Origin: Oceanococcus atlanticus
GTDB lineage: Bacteria > Pseudomonadota > Gammaproteobacteria > Nevskiales > Oceanococcaceae
Assembly: GCF_002088235.1 (NCBI RefSeq)
Contig: NZ_AQQV01000003.1
Span: 62,001-126,000, forward strand
DNA length: 64,000 bases
Direction: 5' to 3'
In this document: in pieces, positions 43,782 through 51,858 of the stretch
Numbering within the stretch: position 1 is the first letter of the stretch
Layout of the letters: the number at the start of each line of letters is the position of its first letter
Position numbers and translations under genes: made by a program
The notes under the pieces: model-generated
What the model was told of the DNA's origin: nothing
The model's input: the letters and a program-made list of their open reading frames with translations, nothing else
The model's database searches: none

Positions 43782-46025
43782 CTAGTTGAAGCTCAGATCA
43801 ATACCTACCATCAAACTGCGCGCCGGGCCGGCCACGAACAAACCGAACGCGCGTTGCTCAAGGTAGAAACGATCAAGCAAGTTACGACCGGCCAGATAGA
43901 TGTCCAGCTGGTTGTGGCGCCAGCCCAGGCGACCGTTGACCAGGGTACGGGCATCTGAGGTTTGTTCCGGGTCGTTGTCAGCGGTGCGGAAGCTGTCGTC
44001 TTGGTAGTTCGCATCGAGTTGAGCGTAAAGACCGTCGCCCTGCGTATCCCAGGACAATCCCAGCGCGGCGCTGCGGCGTGGCGCGCTGGGGAATTCGTTG
44101 CCACTGTAGTCACCGGTTGTGCTGTCGAATTCGACGAATTCGGTGTGCGTGTAGCCCAGCGATGCAAAACCGCGCAGTGCACGCCACAGGCGTGCATCAA
44201 TTTCGAGTTCAGCACCGTACAGCTTGGATGCGCCGGCGTTTTCGGTCTGCGTATCGTTGGCATTGTCGGAAAGCTGCACGGACACCTGCTGGTCTTGCCA
44301 GTCGGTGTAGAACAGGTTGCTGCGCAGCCGCACCCGGCGATCGAACAGGGCAAGGCGCAGGAACACTTCCCCGGTTGTGGTGTATTCCGGATCGAAGGTG
44401 TTGAAGGTGCCGCGCACGAAATTGACCGACAGCCCGCCGGCCCGATAAGCCCGCTGCGCGGTGATGCCAACTATGGCGTCTGGTGTCAGCTCAAAACGCA
44501 GGCCCAGTTTGGGTAGCACAGCGTCGGAATCAGCCGAACCCTGGCCTTCACCGTCAGCCGGCAAATCGACAACGGGCCCGATGATGTCGCCAATCAGATC
44601 ACCAATCAGCGGCGGTCCATCTCGGGTCAGGGCGAGGTCTGCGTTATTGAAATACTCGAAATCCAGCGATTCTGTGTCGTAGCGCAGGCCGGCGATCAAG
44701 GTCCAGCGCGAGGCCAGCGCCCACTCCACTTCGGTGAAGGCCGCATAGCCCTTACGTGTTTGGTCCACCAACGTCTGTATATCCACGTAGGCGCTGAAGG
44801 GCTGGCCGCCGAGCACGTCACCATCACGGATGTAGAGATCCATCGCTCCATCGCGGTGTGAAGCAAACACCCCGGCGACACCCTGCAATTGACGACCCAG
44901 CACGCTCAGATCGGCGAAGTTCACGCGCAGCTCGTGGGTCCAGGTTTCGTCATCAGAAAGATTTTCGATCGTACCGTCGTCTTCGGCGCTGGCGTTGTAG
45001 TCATCCAGGCGCTGTTGTTCGGTGGTGCTCAGCCCGGATTGGGCGCTCAGGCGGGTGCCATCGGACAACAACCAGCTCGCTCGCAGACTGGCGACATCAG
45101 ACACGTTGTCAACGTACTCAGGATCGTTGGCGACGGCCTGACGTTGGCGCGGATCACCACTGATCTGAGTCTGGCCGCGGTAGCTGTCGGCCCGGCCGTA
45201 AGACAGCACAACTTTTGCACTTTCGCCATCTGCGCTTTGCCAGCCCAGTTTGATGCGGTTGTGTTCCAGGTCTTCGCGGTTGCCGAACTCCTCGCGCGTA
45301 ACATTGTAGACCTCCCCATCGCTTTGACTTTGCTGATGGGTCAGCCGTGCTGAGAAGCCCCCTAGCAAGGGCAGCCCGAGCGCGGCGGCGTATTGGCGCA
45401 AGCCGTCGTTTCCATGGCGCACGCGGGCGCGTGCATCAAAGAATTCGTCGGGATCACGGGTCATCAGATGGATGGCGCCAGCCAGGGCGCTCTGACCCTG
45501 ATTGGTGGATTGCGGCCCACGCAAGATTTCAACCGAGTCCACGTCCCACAGGTCGAGCGGGCCGCCCAGGGCGCCGGCGATAGACAGGGGGATGCCGTCG
45601 ACGAAAACGCTGGACAGCGGGGTGTTGGTCGCGAAATTTTGAGCGGTGACGCCATTGTTGCTGATGCCGCGAATGACGAAACCGCCGACCTTGCCGAGGC
45701 CGGCGTTGTCCATGCTGACGTTGGCGGTGCGCTCGTAAGCGTCATACAGGTCATCCATGCTGCTGGATGCAATGTCTGAGGCGCTGATGACCTGCACACT
45801 GCTGGCCGTATCTTCAAGACGGCGTGACATCTTCTCGCCCGACACCACAATGGGCGCCAATTCAACAGCGTCCTGGGTTGCTGGCGGCGATTCGGCGGGC
45901 AGTGTGATGACGGCATCTTCAGCTTGCGGCGCGTCGTCGGCCGGCTCGGCTGCGAGCAACGGTGCAGCGGAGAGCAAGCCACCCAGGCCGAGGTAGAACA
46001 CTGTGCGGGGGTGAGATTTTTTCAT
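43782..46025 (-). CDS. TonB-dependent outer-membrane receptor
   Basis: Receptor of 747 residues: signal peptide (YLGLGGLLSAAPLLAAEP), plug start APIVVSGEKMSRRLEDTASS, plug motif ILRGPQSTNQGQSALAGAIH, barrel ending IDLSFN. It shares several stretches with the receptor at 26970 (RxLxxT.SSV.VI, GPQST.QG..ALAGA, YLAGRNLLD), so the two are paralogues. Start at 46025 (MKKSHPRTVFYLG), just after the stop of the upstream receptor. Together with 46031-48196 it forms a two-receptor operon, probably for iron chelates. Confidence 0.92.
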   Translation of the reverse strand: MKKSHPRTVFYLGLGGLLSAAPLLAAEPADDAPQAEDAVITLPAESPPATQDAVELAPIVVSGEKMSRRLEDTASSVQVISASDIASSSMDDLYDAYERTANVSMDNAGLGKVGGFVIRGISNNGVTAQNFATNTPLSSVFVDGIPLSIAGALGGPLDLWDVDSVEILRGPQSTNQGQSALAGAIHLMTRDPDEFFDARARVRHGNDGLRQYAAALGLPLLGGFSARLTHQQSQSDGEVYNVTREEFGNREDLEHNRIKLGWQSADGESAKVVLSYGRADSYRGQTQISGDPRQRQAVANDPEYVDNVSDVASLRASWLLSDGTRLSAQSGLSTTEQQRLDDYNASAEDDGTIENLSDDETWTHELRVNFADLSVLGRQLQGVAGVFASHRDGAMDLYIRDGDVLGGQPFSAYVDIQTLVDQTRKGYAAFTEVEWALASRWTLIAGLRYDTESLDFEYFNNADLALTRDGPPLIGDLIGDIIGPVVDLPADGEGQGSADSDAVLPKLGLRFELTPDAIVGITAQRAYRAGGLSVNFVRGTFNTFDPEYTTTGEVFLRLALFDRRVRLRSNLFYTDWQDQQVSVQLSDNANDTQTENAGASKLYGAELEIDARLWRALRGFASLGYTHTEFVEFDSTTGDYSGNEFPSAPRRSAALGLSWDTQGDGLYAQLDANYQDDSFRTADNDPEQTSDARTLVNGRLGWRHNQLDIYLAGRNLLDRFYLEQRAFGLFVAGPARSLMVGIDLSFN

Positions 46026-46030
46026 GCGTA

Positions 46031-48196
46031 TCAGAAGTTGATCGTCAGGCTGCCTACAACCGAGCGGCGTGCGCCATAAAAGCAGTCGCCGCGTTCCAGG
46101 CACGCGGAAATAACGGTTTTGTCTTCCAGATTGCTGCCGTTTATTGCGAGGCGCCAATGTGCTGTGTCGTAGGCGATCATGGCGTCCAGCAAGGTATACG
46201 AAGGGGTGGTTACGGTTTGGCTTTCGTCGGGTATGGCGCCGGTGTAACGCAGCCCAGCGCCAATCGATAAACCGGGCAGGCCGGCAAAGCCGAACTGCAG
46301 GCGCAGCCAGGCCGATGCCACTTCTTCGGCCACCGCCGGCAAGGGCCTGTTGCGGTTGGTATCGTCGCTGTTGGGGCCGCCGTCGCTGCCGCCATCCAGC
46401 TTGGTGTAGGCCAGGATGACATCCATGACCTGCGGCCAGCTGACCATGGCCTCAAATTCCAGGCCTTCAATATTGGCCTCGCCAAGCTGCACCTGAACGG
46501 TGGGGTTTTCCCCCGGTGCCAGGCGGTTTTCTTCGTTGATATCAAAAACGGCCAGGGTCAGCAGCACGGGCGCAGTGCTGGGCTGAAACTTCACGCCGGC
46601 CTCATACTGACGTGAACGTATCGGTTCGAACGGGTCGCCGCTGTCGTTGACCTGGGTGACCGGCAAGAAGCCTTCGGTGTAACTCAGGTACGGTGACCAG
46701 CCTGAGTCGAAGCTGTAGAGCAGGCCGGCGCGCTTTGTGGTGGCGTCGTCTTGGATGTTTTCACTGCCTTCGACCTGGGTTATCGCTTCATCGCGGCGCA
46801 GACCCAGCAGTGCAATCAGATGATCGCCCAGGCGCATCTGGTTTTGCAGGTAATACCCACGCTGCTTGGTGGTTTGTTTGGGTTGCTGGATCTTGTTCGG
46901 CGCTATGAATCGACCATATTGCGGATCGTAGAGATCAAACTGACCTTGCAGCAGTATCTGGGCTGGTGTGCTCTGGGCACTGAGCAGGCGCGCTTCAACT
47001 TCGCTGATATCGATCCCGGCTAGTAACAGGTGCTCAACTGGGCCGGTGGTGAAGCGCCCGGTCAGACGGTGGTCGGAGGTCAGGGCCCTGGATGTGGCGT
47101 CACTGCTGTAGGCCACGCGCAGCACGGAGCGTCGCCGCAGCGGGTCCAACAAGTACGGATCGCCGGTGTAGATATTTGGAAATAGGGTGTTGTAGACCGC
47201 GCCGTTTTTCATATAGCGCAAGGTTTGAGACAGATTCCAGTTGTGACCGAAATGTACGCTCAGCATGGATGTCAGCGCATCCTGTTCTGAATCGTAGGCG
47301 TCGAAGCCGGGCTCGCTGGCAAAACGTTCGGTTGGAATCTGACCGTTGCGGTTGTCCTGAATGGTCCCTTCCCACGGAAAGAAACCGGTGGTGGTGCCTG
47401 ATTCATCGCGTTGGCTGTGACCTAGCAACGTCCAGGCAAACCAGGTCGCAGGTCGCCAGGTGAGGGAAGGGGCAACAAACCGGCGAGATTCGGAAACAAA
47501 ATCCACCTGCGTGTCGTTGTCACGCTGCAAGGCCACCAGACGCATATCCAGCACACCGTCATCAATCACCGGCCCGGTGATGTCGAGGGCAAACTGTTCG
47601 CGCGAATAGCTGCCAAATTCGGCCCGCAGTTCGCTGGCAAAGACTGATTTCGGGCGTTTGGTTGTGAGATTGATCATCCCGCCGCTGGTGCCCTGGCCGT
47701 ACAGCACGGATGACGGGCCGCGAATCACTTCGACACTGTCCAGCGCGTAGACGTCGCTGCGGACATTGTTGAAATTGCCGAACAGGCCGCGCAGCCCATC
47801 CTGATATTGCACGTAGTTGGTGCCGCGGATCAGCGCGGTGTCATTGCGTGAATCCAGGCCATAGGAATCGGCGCGTACCCCGGCGGTGTAGCGCAAAGCC
47901 TCCTGGATGTTGAGGGCGCCCAGATCGCGGATCTGTTTGTCGGTGATGACCGAGACCGATTGCGGTGTTTCGATCAGCGGCGTATCGGTTTTGGTTGCGC
48001 CTTTACTGCTGTCGGCCGCGTATTGCGGTAGTGCTTGTGACCGACTTTCGACGGTTAGCGGGCTGAACTCAGTCTCGTCATCGCCCCCGACCGGAATCAC
48101 GTCATACGCGTCAATTTCTGCGTTTGAGTTGTCCTGGGCAAATACAGGATGGCAGAGCACAGCACAGGCGGCGGCAATTCCGGCAAGGCGCTTCAC
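46031..48196 (-). CDS. TonB-dependent siderophore receptor
   Basis: Receptor of 721 residues with a signal peptide (GIAAACAVLCHPVFAQ). It has the siderophore-receptor pattern: TDTPLIETPQSVSVITDKQI, DLGALNIQEALRYTAGVRAD, VIRGPSSVLYGQGTSGGMIN, and a barrel ending LTINF. This is the FhuA/FoxA/FpvA-like group for hydroxamate or mixed siderophores. A Fur-like dyad lies 90-110 bases upstream. The receptor at 43782 follows after five bases. The FhuD-like protein at 55713 could be its periplasmic partner. Confidence 0.93.
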   Translation of the reverse strand: MKRLAGIAAACAVLCHPVFAQDNSNAEIDAYDVIPVGGDDETEFSPLTVESRSQALPQYAADSSKGATKTDTPLIETPQSVSVITDKQIRDLGALNIQEALRYTAGVRADSYGLDSRNDTALIRGTNYVQYQDGLRGLFGNFNNVRSDVYALDSVEVIRGPSSVLYGQGTSGGMINLTTKRPKSVFASELRAEFGSYSREQFALDITGPVIDDGVLDMRLVALQRDNDTQVDFVSESRRFVAPSLTWRPATWFAWTLLGHSQRDESGTTTGFFPWEGTIQDNRNGQIPTERFASEPGFDAYDSEQDALTSMLSVHFGHNWNLSQTLRYMKNGAVYNTLFPNIYTGDPYLLDPLRRRSVLRVAYSSDATSRALTSDHRLTGRFTTGPVEHLLLAGIDISEVEARLLSAQSTPAQILLQGQFDLYDPQYGRFIAPNKIQQPKQTTKQRGYYLQNQMRLGDHLIALLGLRRDEAITQVEGSENIQDDATTKRAGLLYSFDSGWSPYLSYTEGFLPVTQVNDSGDPFEPIRSRQYEAGVKFQPSTAPVLLTLAVFDINEENRLAPGENPTVQVQLGEANIEGLEFEAMVSWPQVMDVILAYTKLDGGSDGGPNSDDTNRNRPLPAVAEEVASAWLRLQFGFAGLPGLSIGAGLRYTGAIPDESQTVTTPSYTLLDAMIAYDTAHWRLAINGSNLEDKTVISACLERGDCFYGARRSVVGSLTINF

Positions 48197-48283
48197 AGTG
48201 GGTGACCCTTATGGCATGGCATGAGCGGCGTGCGACCTGCACTTCATATGCTGTGGCGCACAAAAGTGGATAATAGCGCACAC

Positions 48284-48308
48284 GCAAATGAGAGTGAAAT
48301 GCATTTGC
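48284..48308. promoter_or_regulatory. Fur-like dyad upstream of the siderophore receptor
   Basis: GCAAATG-N11-CATTTGC is a perfect seven-base dyad; with its centre it resembles the Fur site AAATGAGAATGATTCTCATTT. It lies about 90 bases upstream of the receptor at 48196 in a 217-base gap. Confidence 0.5.
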
Positions 48309-48413
48309 AATATTGTGCGTGCCTGTTGCCATGCAACGGTCAGCCCTGCCGGGACTGTGCTGTTGAGTCTCGAGCGGTGAGGCGTGCCCCGCCTGCACCG
48401 CTGCGCCCGGGGG

Positions 48414-48893
48414 TTAGGCCGGCGAGGCGTTCAGCTGCGCCTGCTGATAGTTCTGCAAACCGATCATCGTGATCAGGCGCAACTGTTGCTCCAACCAGTG
48501 CGCATGGTCCTGCTCGGTGTCGTCAAGCTGTGTGACTAAAATCTGTCGTGAGACATAATCGCCTTCCTGCTCGCACAGTGCGATGCCCTGTTTCAGATTG
48601 GCGCGCACTTCAAATTCCGTATCCAGATCTTTGCGCAGCATCTCTTCCACATCCTTACCCGGGGTAAAGGCGCTGGGTCGCATATCCGGCTCGCCTTCCA
48701 GCATGAGAATACGGCGCAGCAGAGCATCAGCGTGCTGGGTCTCTTCTTCCATCTCATGATTCAGACGTTCGTAGAGGGCTTGCAGACCCATGTCTTCATA
48801 GCGGCGGGAATGAATGAAGTATTGATCGCGCGCCGCCAACTCGCCGCGCAGAAGCTCTTTTAGATAGTCGACAACCGCTTGTGAACCTTGCAT
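48414..48893 (-). CDS. bfr: Bacterioferritin subunit lacking the heme-ligand Met
   Basis: Bacterioferritin of 159 residues, starting [20 protein letters not shown]. It stores iron as a 24-mer. Ferroxidase ligands are in place: Glu18, Glu51 and His54 in EEETQHAD, and later Glu and His in [10 protein letters not shown]. At position 52, where heme-binding subunits have Met, the residue is Thr, so this is probably the non-heme type of subunit. ATG 48893 follows a GGAG site; an in-frame TTG at 48908 is less likely. It lies downstream of the Fur-linked receptors but on its own. Confidence 0.93.
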   Translation of the reverse strand: MQGSQAVVDYLKELLRGELAARDQYFIHSRRYEDMGLQALYERLNHEMEEETQHADALLRRILMLEGEPDMRPSAFTPGKDVEEMLRKDLDTEFEVRANLKQGIALCEQEGDYVSRQILVTQLDDTEQDHAHWLEQQLRLITMIGLQNYQQAQLNASPA

Positions 48894-49115
48894 CAGATTC
48901 CGCTCCAATGATGATGTGGCGCGCAGTATGCCGAAAAATAAAAAATCATGGCGAAAACAAAAACTTAACGATATTTGTTCGCGTTTATTGTAGGGCTCGG
49001 ATGTAAGCTGGAAGCAGGCGGCTTTTTATGTCCAATGACCTGTGCCTGTCTGGACATGAACTGCTTGGCGTCGCTAGGGTCCCAGCATCTCAATCAGAAC
49101 AAGCACTCTCCAATC

Positions 49116-49781
49116 ATGATGATCAATTCACTTTTTCCTCGACATGGGGTTGCCACGCTTCTACTGGTCATGTCGTCGCTTGCGGCCTGCGCGCCCGCAG
49201 CTGACCCCCAAAATACTCAGGCCGATGAGGTCTCGGCAGCTCCAACCTCGGTGCCATCCGGGGATTGGTCCCTGCAAGCGGCTGATTCGCAGCTCAGTTT
49301 TGTTTCGATCAAGAACAACGCCATCACTGAGGTGCACCGCTTCAACGATCTGAGCGGATCTGTTTCCGCCGATGGCATGGCGAGCCTTTCAATCGAACTG
49401 GACTCAGTGGATACCGGAATTGAAATTCGCGATCAGCGCATGCGCGAGATGCTTTTTGAGACCAGTTTGCATCCTCAGGCACAGGTGTCGATGAAGGTCG
49501 ATCCGCAGCTTGTATCCGGCCTCAAAGCGGGCGAGTTCGAGCGCCTCGAGACATCCGCAACCTTGGCACTTCACGGTTTGTCAGTGAGTGTGCCCGTCGT
49601 ATTGCGTGTGAGCCGCTTGGATGCTCATCACTGGCTGGTCACCAGCGAGCAACCGGTTGTGGTCAATGCCAGTGCATTCAACCTGTTGGAAGGACTGGAC
49701 AAGTTGCGTGAGATCGCCGGCTTGCAGGCCATTGGCGGCGGTGCGCCGGTGACGTTCGCATTGCTGTTCAAGCGCGGTTGA
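49116..49781 (+). CDS. YceI-like lipoprotein
   Basis: Protein of 221 residues from this start, with a lipoprotein signal (LLLVMSSLAAC). The rest has the YceI lipocalin-like pattern: WSLQAADSQLSFVSIKNNAI, FNDLSGSVSADGMASLSIEL, ETSLHPQAQVSMKVD. YceI proteins bind isoprenoid or other lipids in the periplasm. The ORF is open upstream to 48975, but the lipobox fixes a start at 49116 or 49119. It is a single gene, convergent with the TauE-type gene. Confidence 0.85.
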   Translation: MMINSLFPRHGVATLLLVMSSLAACAPAADPQNTQADEVSAAPTSVPSGDWSLQAADSQLSFVSIKNNAITEVHRFNDLSGSVSADGMASLSIELDSVDTGIEIRDQRMREMLFETSLHPQAQVSMKVDPQLVSGLKAGEFERLETSATLALHGLSVSVPVVLRVSRLDAHHWLVTSEQPVVVNASAFNLLEGLDKLREIAGLQAIGGGAPVTFALLFKRG

Positions 49782-49792
49782 TGCACTGACGC

Positions 49793-50623
49793 TCAGGCGC
49801 CAAAAAGTGCGTGCAACATTTTGGCGCTGAGCAAAACCAGAACACCCGCGAATACTTTTTTCAATGCGGCCACCGGCAAGCGATGGGCGAGGCGCGCCCC
49901 CCACGGCGCAGTGATCGTGCTGACTCCAGTGATCAGCACCAGGGCGGGCAGGTAAATAAAGCCAAAGGTCAGCGGTGGTGTGCCTTGAGCATGCCATCCG
50001 TTGATGATGTACCCAACGGTTCCAGCGACTGCAATGGGCAAGCCGACCGCCGCCGAGGTGCCTATGGCGTTGTGGATCTTGACATTGCACCAGCTCAAAA
50101 AGGGCACGGTTAGCGAGCCGCCGCCGATCGCAACCAAGGCAGAAACGCCACCAATACCGAGACCAGCAAGCGACAGCCCAACGGTGCCTGGCAATTCACG
50201 GCTGGCTTTAGGCTTGACGTTGAGCAGCATCTGGATCGCGACGTAGGTCATGAAGCAGGCGAAGAAGATGGCCAGCGGGGCGGAGTCCATCCGTGAGGCG
50301 ATGAAGGTGGCGGCAAAAGTGCCGACCAGGATGCCCGGTGTTATGCGCTTGACCACCGGCCACAACACAGCGCCGTGGCGATGATGTGAGCGCATGCTGG
50401 AGAGTGATGTCATGACGATTGCAGCCATGGATGTGCCGAGCGCCATGTGAACCAGTTTGTCAGGCGCGAAGCCTTGTGCCGCGAACAGACTGGCCAGTAC
50501 CGGCACCATGATGCCGCCGCCGCCAACACCCAGCAGGCCGGCGAAAAAGCCCACTGCAGCGCCCAACAAGGGATAGCTGATCCACCAAAGATCTGGAGTC
50601 ATGTTCAAAAGCACCGTGAGCAT
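49793..50623 (-). CDS. TauE/SafE family membrane transporter
   Basis: Membrane protein of 276 residues with about eight helices in two halves. The first half carries GFFAGLLGVGGGGIMVPVLA and the second GIGGVSALVAIGGGSLTVPF, the paired motifs of the TauE/SafE family, which exports sulfite or organic sulfonates or related anions. Substrate unknown. Start at 50623 (MLTVLLNM) or 50602; the frame is open to 50833 but would run through the Fur box and promoter of the divergent gene. Confidence 0.88.
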   Translation of the reverse strand: MLTVLLNMTPDLWWISYPLLGAAVGFFAGLLGVGGGGIMVPVLASLFAAQGFAPDKLVHMALGTSMAAIVMTSLSSMRSHHRHGAVLWPVVKRITPGILVGTFAATFIASRMDSAPLAIFFACFMTYVAIQMLLNVKPKASRELPGTVGLSLAGLGIGGVSALVAIGGGSLTVPFLSWCNVKIHNAIGTSAAVGLPIAVAGTVGYIINGWHAQGTPPLTFGFIYLPALVLITGVSTITAPWGARLAHRLPVAALKKVFAGVLVLLSAKMLHALFGA

Positions 50624-50723
50624 GCTTGCGGCATGCAAAACGCAGCATTCTAGCGTGAGGGCGGTATCGCGTAGGCCATGCGGCGCGGAGCGCAATTGAG
50701 TCCACAGTAACTTCGCGCTAGTG

Positions 50724-50746
50724 TAGTGAGAATCATTCTCATAAAT
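50724..50746 (+). promoter_or_regulatory. Fur box upstream of the DUF6607-like gene
   Basis: GTGAGAATCATTCTCATAAA is a strong Fur site with the dyad TGAGAATCATTCTCA. It lies 10-30 bases before the start at 50754 and would control the heme locus 50754-55133. Confidence 0.85.
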
Positions 50747-50753
50747 TAATCCT

Positions 50754-51782
50754 ATGCGTGCTTTTGCAGTGTTGTGTTTTTCTCTTCCCGTGCTGGCCGC
50801 TTGTGCCGCGCCTGCACGCAGCCTCAAGGACACCGCGCCATTATTCGCTTATGTGGATCAGCCAGGCCTGCTGGCGCGCACCGCTGTTCGGCGTGAGCTG
50901 GAGCGCGACCGGCAGGCCATCCTGTCGATGGCAGGTGAGTACGAGGTCGATTTCAGGTTTGAAGAAACGGTGGTGCTGCAAAGCGCGTATCAACGTCAGG
51001 ATGCATATCGCTCGGCGGGCTACGAAACGGTTGTTGTCGTGGCCGACGACGGGCACTTTCTATCCTTGCAGCACCTGCTGGTTTCGAAGGACGGCGCTCA
51101 CGTCACCAAGCATTGGCGGCAAGACTGGCACTACATGGCCGACGAGCGGTTGGAGTTCAGTGAGGTGAAGACCTGGCGAATGCGCCCGTTGGCACAACGC
51201 CAGGGTGTGTGGACGCAGTGTGTGTATGAAGTCAATGACGCCCCACGCTACTGTGGCAGCGGCGCCTGGCAACACGGCGCTCAGGCTTCAACCTGGACCT
51301 CCGACCACAGCTGGCGTCCATTGCCACGTCGTGAGTACACCCGGCGTGATGATTACAACGCATTGCGTGTGATCAATCGGCACACCATTACTGCCAGCGG
51401 CTGGACCCACGAGCAAGACAACACCAAGCTGAAGCGCGAGGGTGAGGCCATTGATCACGCGATTGCGCGTGAGGTTGGCTTCAATGACTACCGGCGGATT
51501 GATGGATTCGATTTTCGCCCGGCCTACGACTACTGGGCACGGACGCAAGACTATTGGCGGCGTGTACGCGAGCAATGGCAAAACCGTATCGCAATGGGGC
51601 AGGGTATTGCCTTGAATACCGCGATCAGTGGAATGGAACTGATCGTGCCGCTGTTCCAGCAGGCCGAGCAAGTGCGCCGAGGTGAAGAGATTAGTGACGC
51701 GACGCTGGATGCGACATTCTCGCGCTGGACCCGACAACCGCGGCAGACGCTTGCGCACACTGGGAACGCACAGCTGGACTGA
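50754..51782 (+). CDS. DUF6607-like lipoprotein in a heme locus
   Basis: Protein of 342 residues with a short lipoprotein signal (VLCFSLPVLAAC). The body has an unusual W-rich stretch, with RPLPRREYTRRDDYNALRV, INRHTITASGWTHEQDN and YWARTQDYWRRVREQW. These resemble the DUF6607 family, which I recall near TonB receptor genes; the assignment is from memory. Its job is unknown. Control by a strong Fur box and position ahead of a heme-type receptor and HmuY-like protein suggest a role in heme uptake at the outer membrane or periplasm. Confidence 0.7.
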   Translation: MRAFAVLCFSLPVLAACAAPARSLKDTAPLFAYVDQPGLLARTAVRRELERDRQAILSMAGEYEVDFRFEETVVLQSAYQRQDAYRSAGYETVVVVADDGHFLSLQHLLVSKDGAHVTKHWRQDWHYMADERLEFSEVKTWRMRPLAQRQGVWTQCVYEVNDAPRYCGSGAWQHGAQASTWTSDHSWRPLPRREYTRRDDYNALRVINRHTITASGWTHEQDNTKLKREGEAIDHAIAREVGFNDYRRIDGFDFRPAYDYWARTQDYWRRVREQWQNRIAMGQGIALNTAISGMELIVPLFQQAEQVRRGEEISDATLDATFSRWTRQPRQTLAHTGNAQLD

Positions 51783-51802
51783 CTACATCACATATCCAGC
51801 AT

Positions 51803-51832
51803 AATAAATACGAATCATTATCATTGCGATAA
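51803..51832 (+). promoter_or_regulatory. Fur box upstream of the heme-type receptor
   Basis: AATACGAATCATTATCATTG, followed by GCGATAA, fits the Fur consensus (reverse: AATGATAATGATTCG). It lies about 30-55 bases before the receptor start at 51859. Confidence 0.8.
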
Positions 51833-51858
51833 GCGTTTGTATTGGATAGAGTGCGGGT

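Noticed and set aside
43014-43958. 314-codon plus-strand frame opposite the SDR and receptor genes
   Set aside because: It spans the gap between two well-supported minus-strand genes and has no family features.
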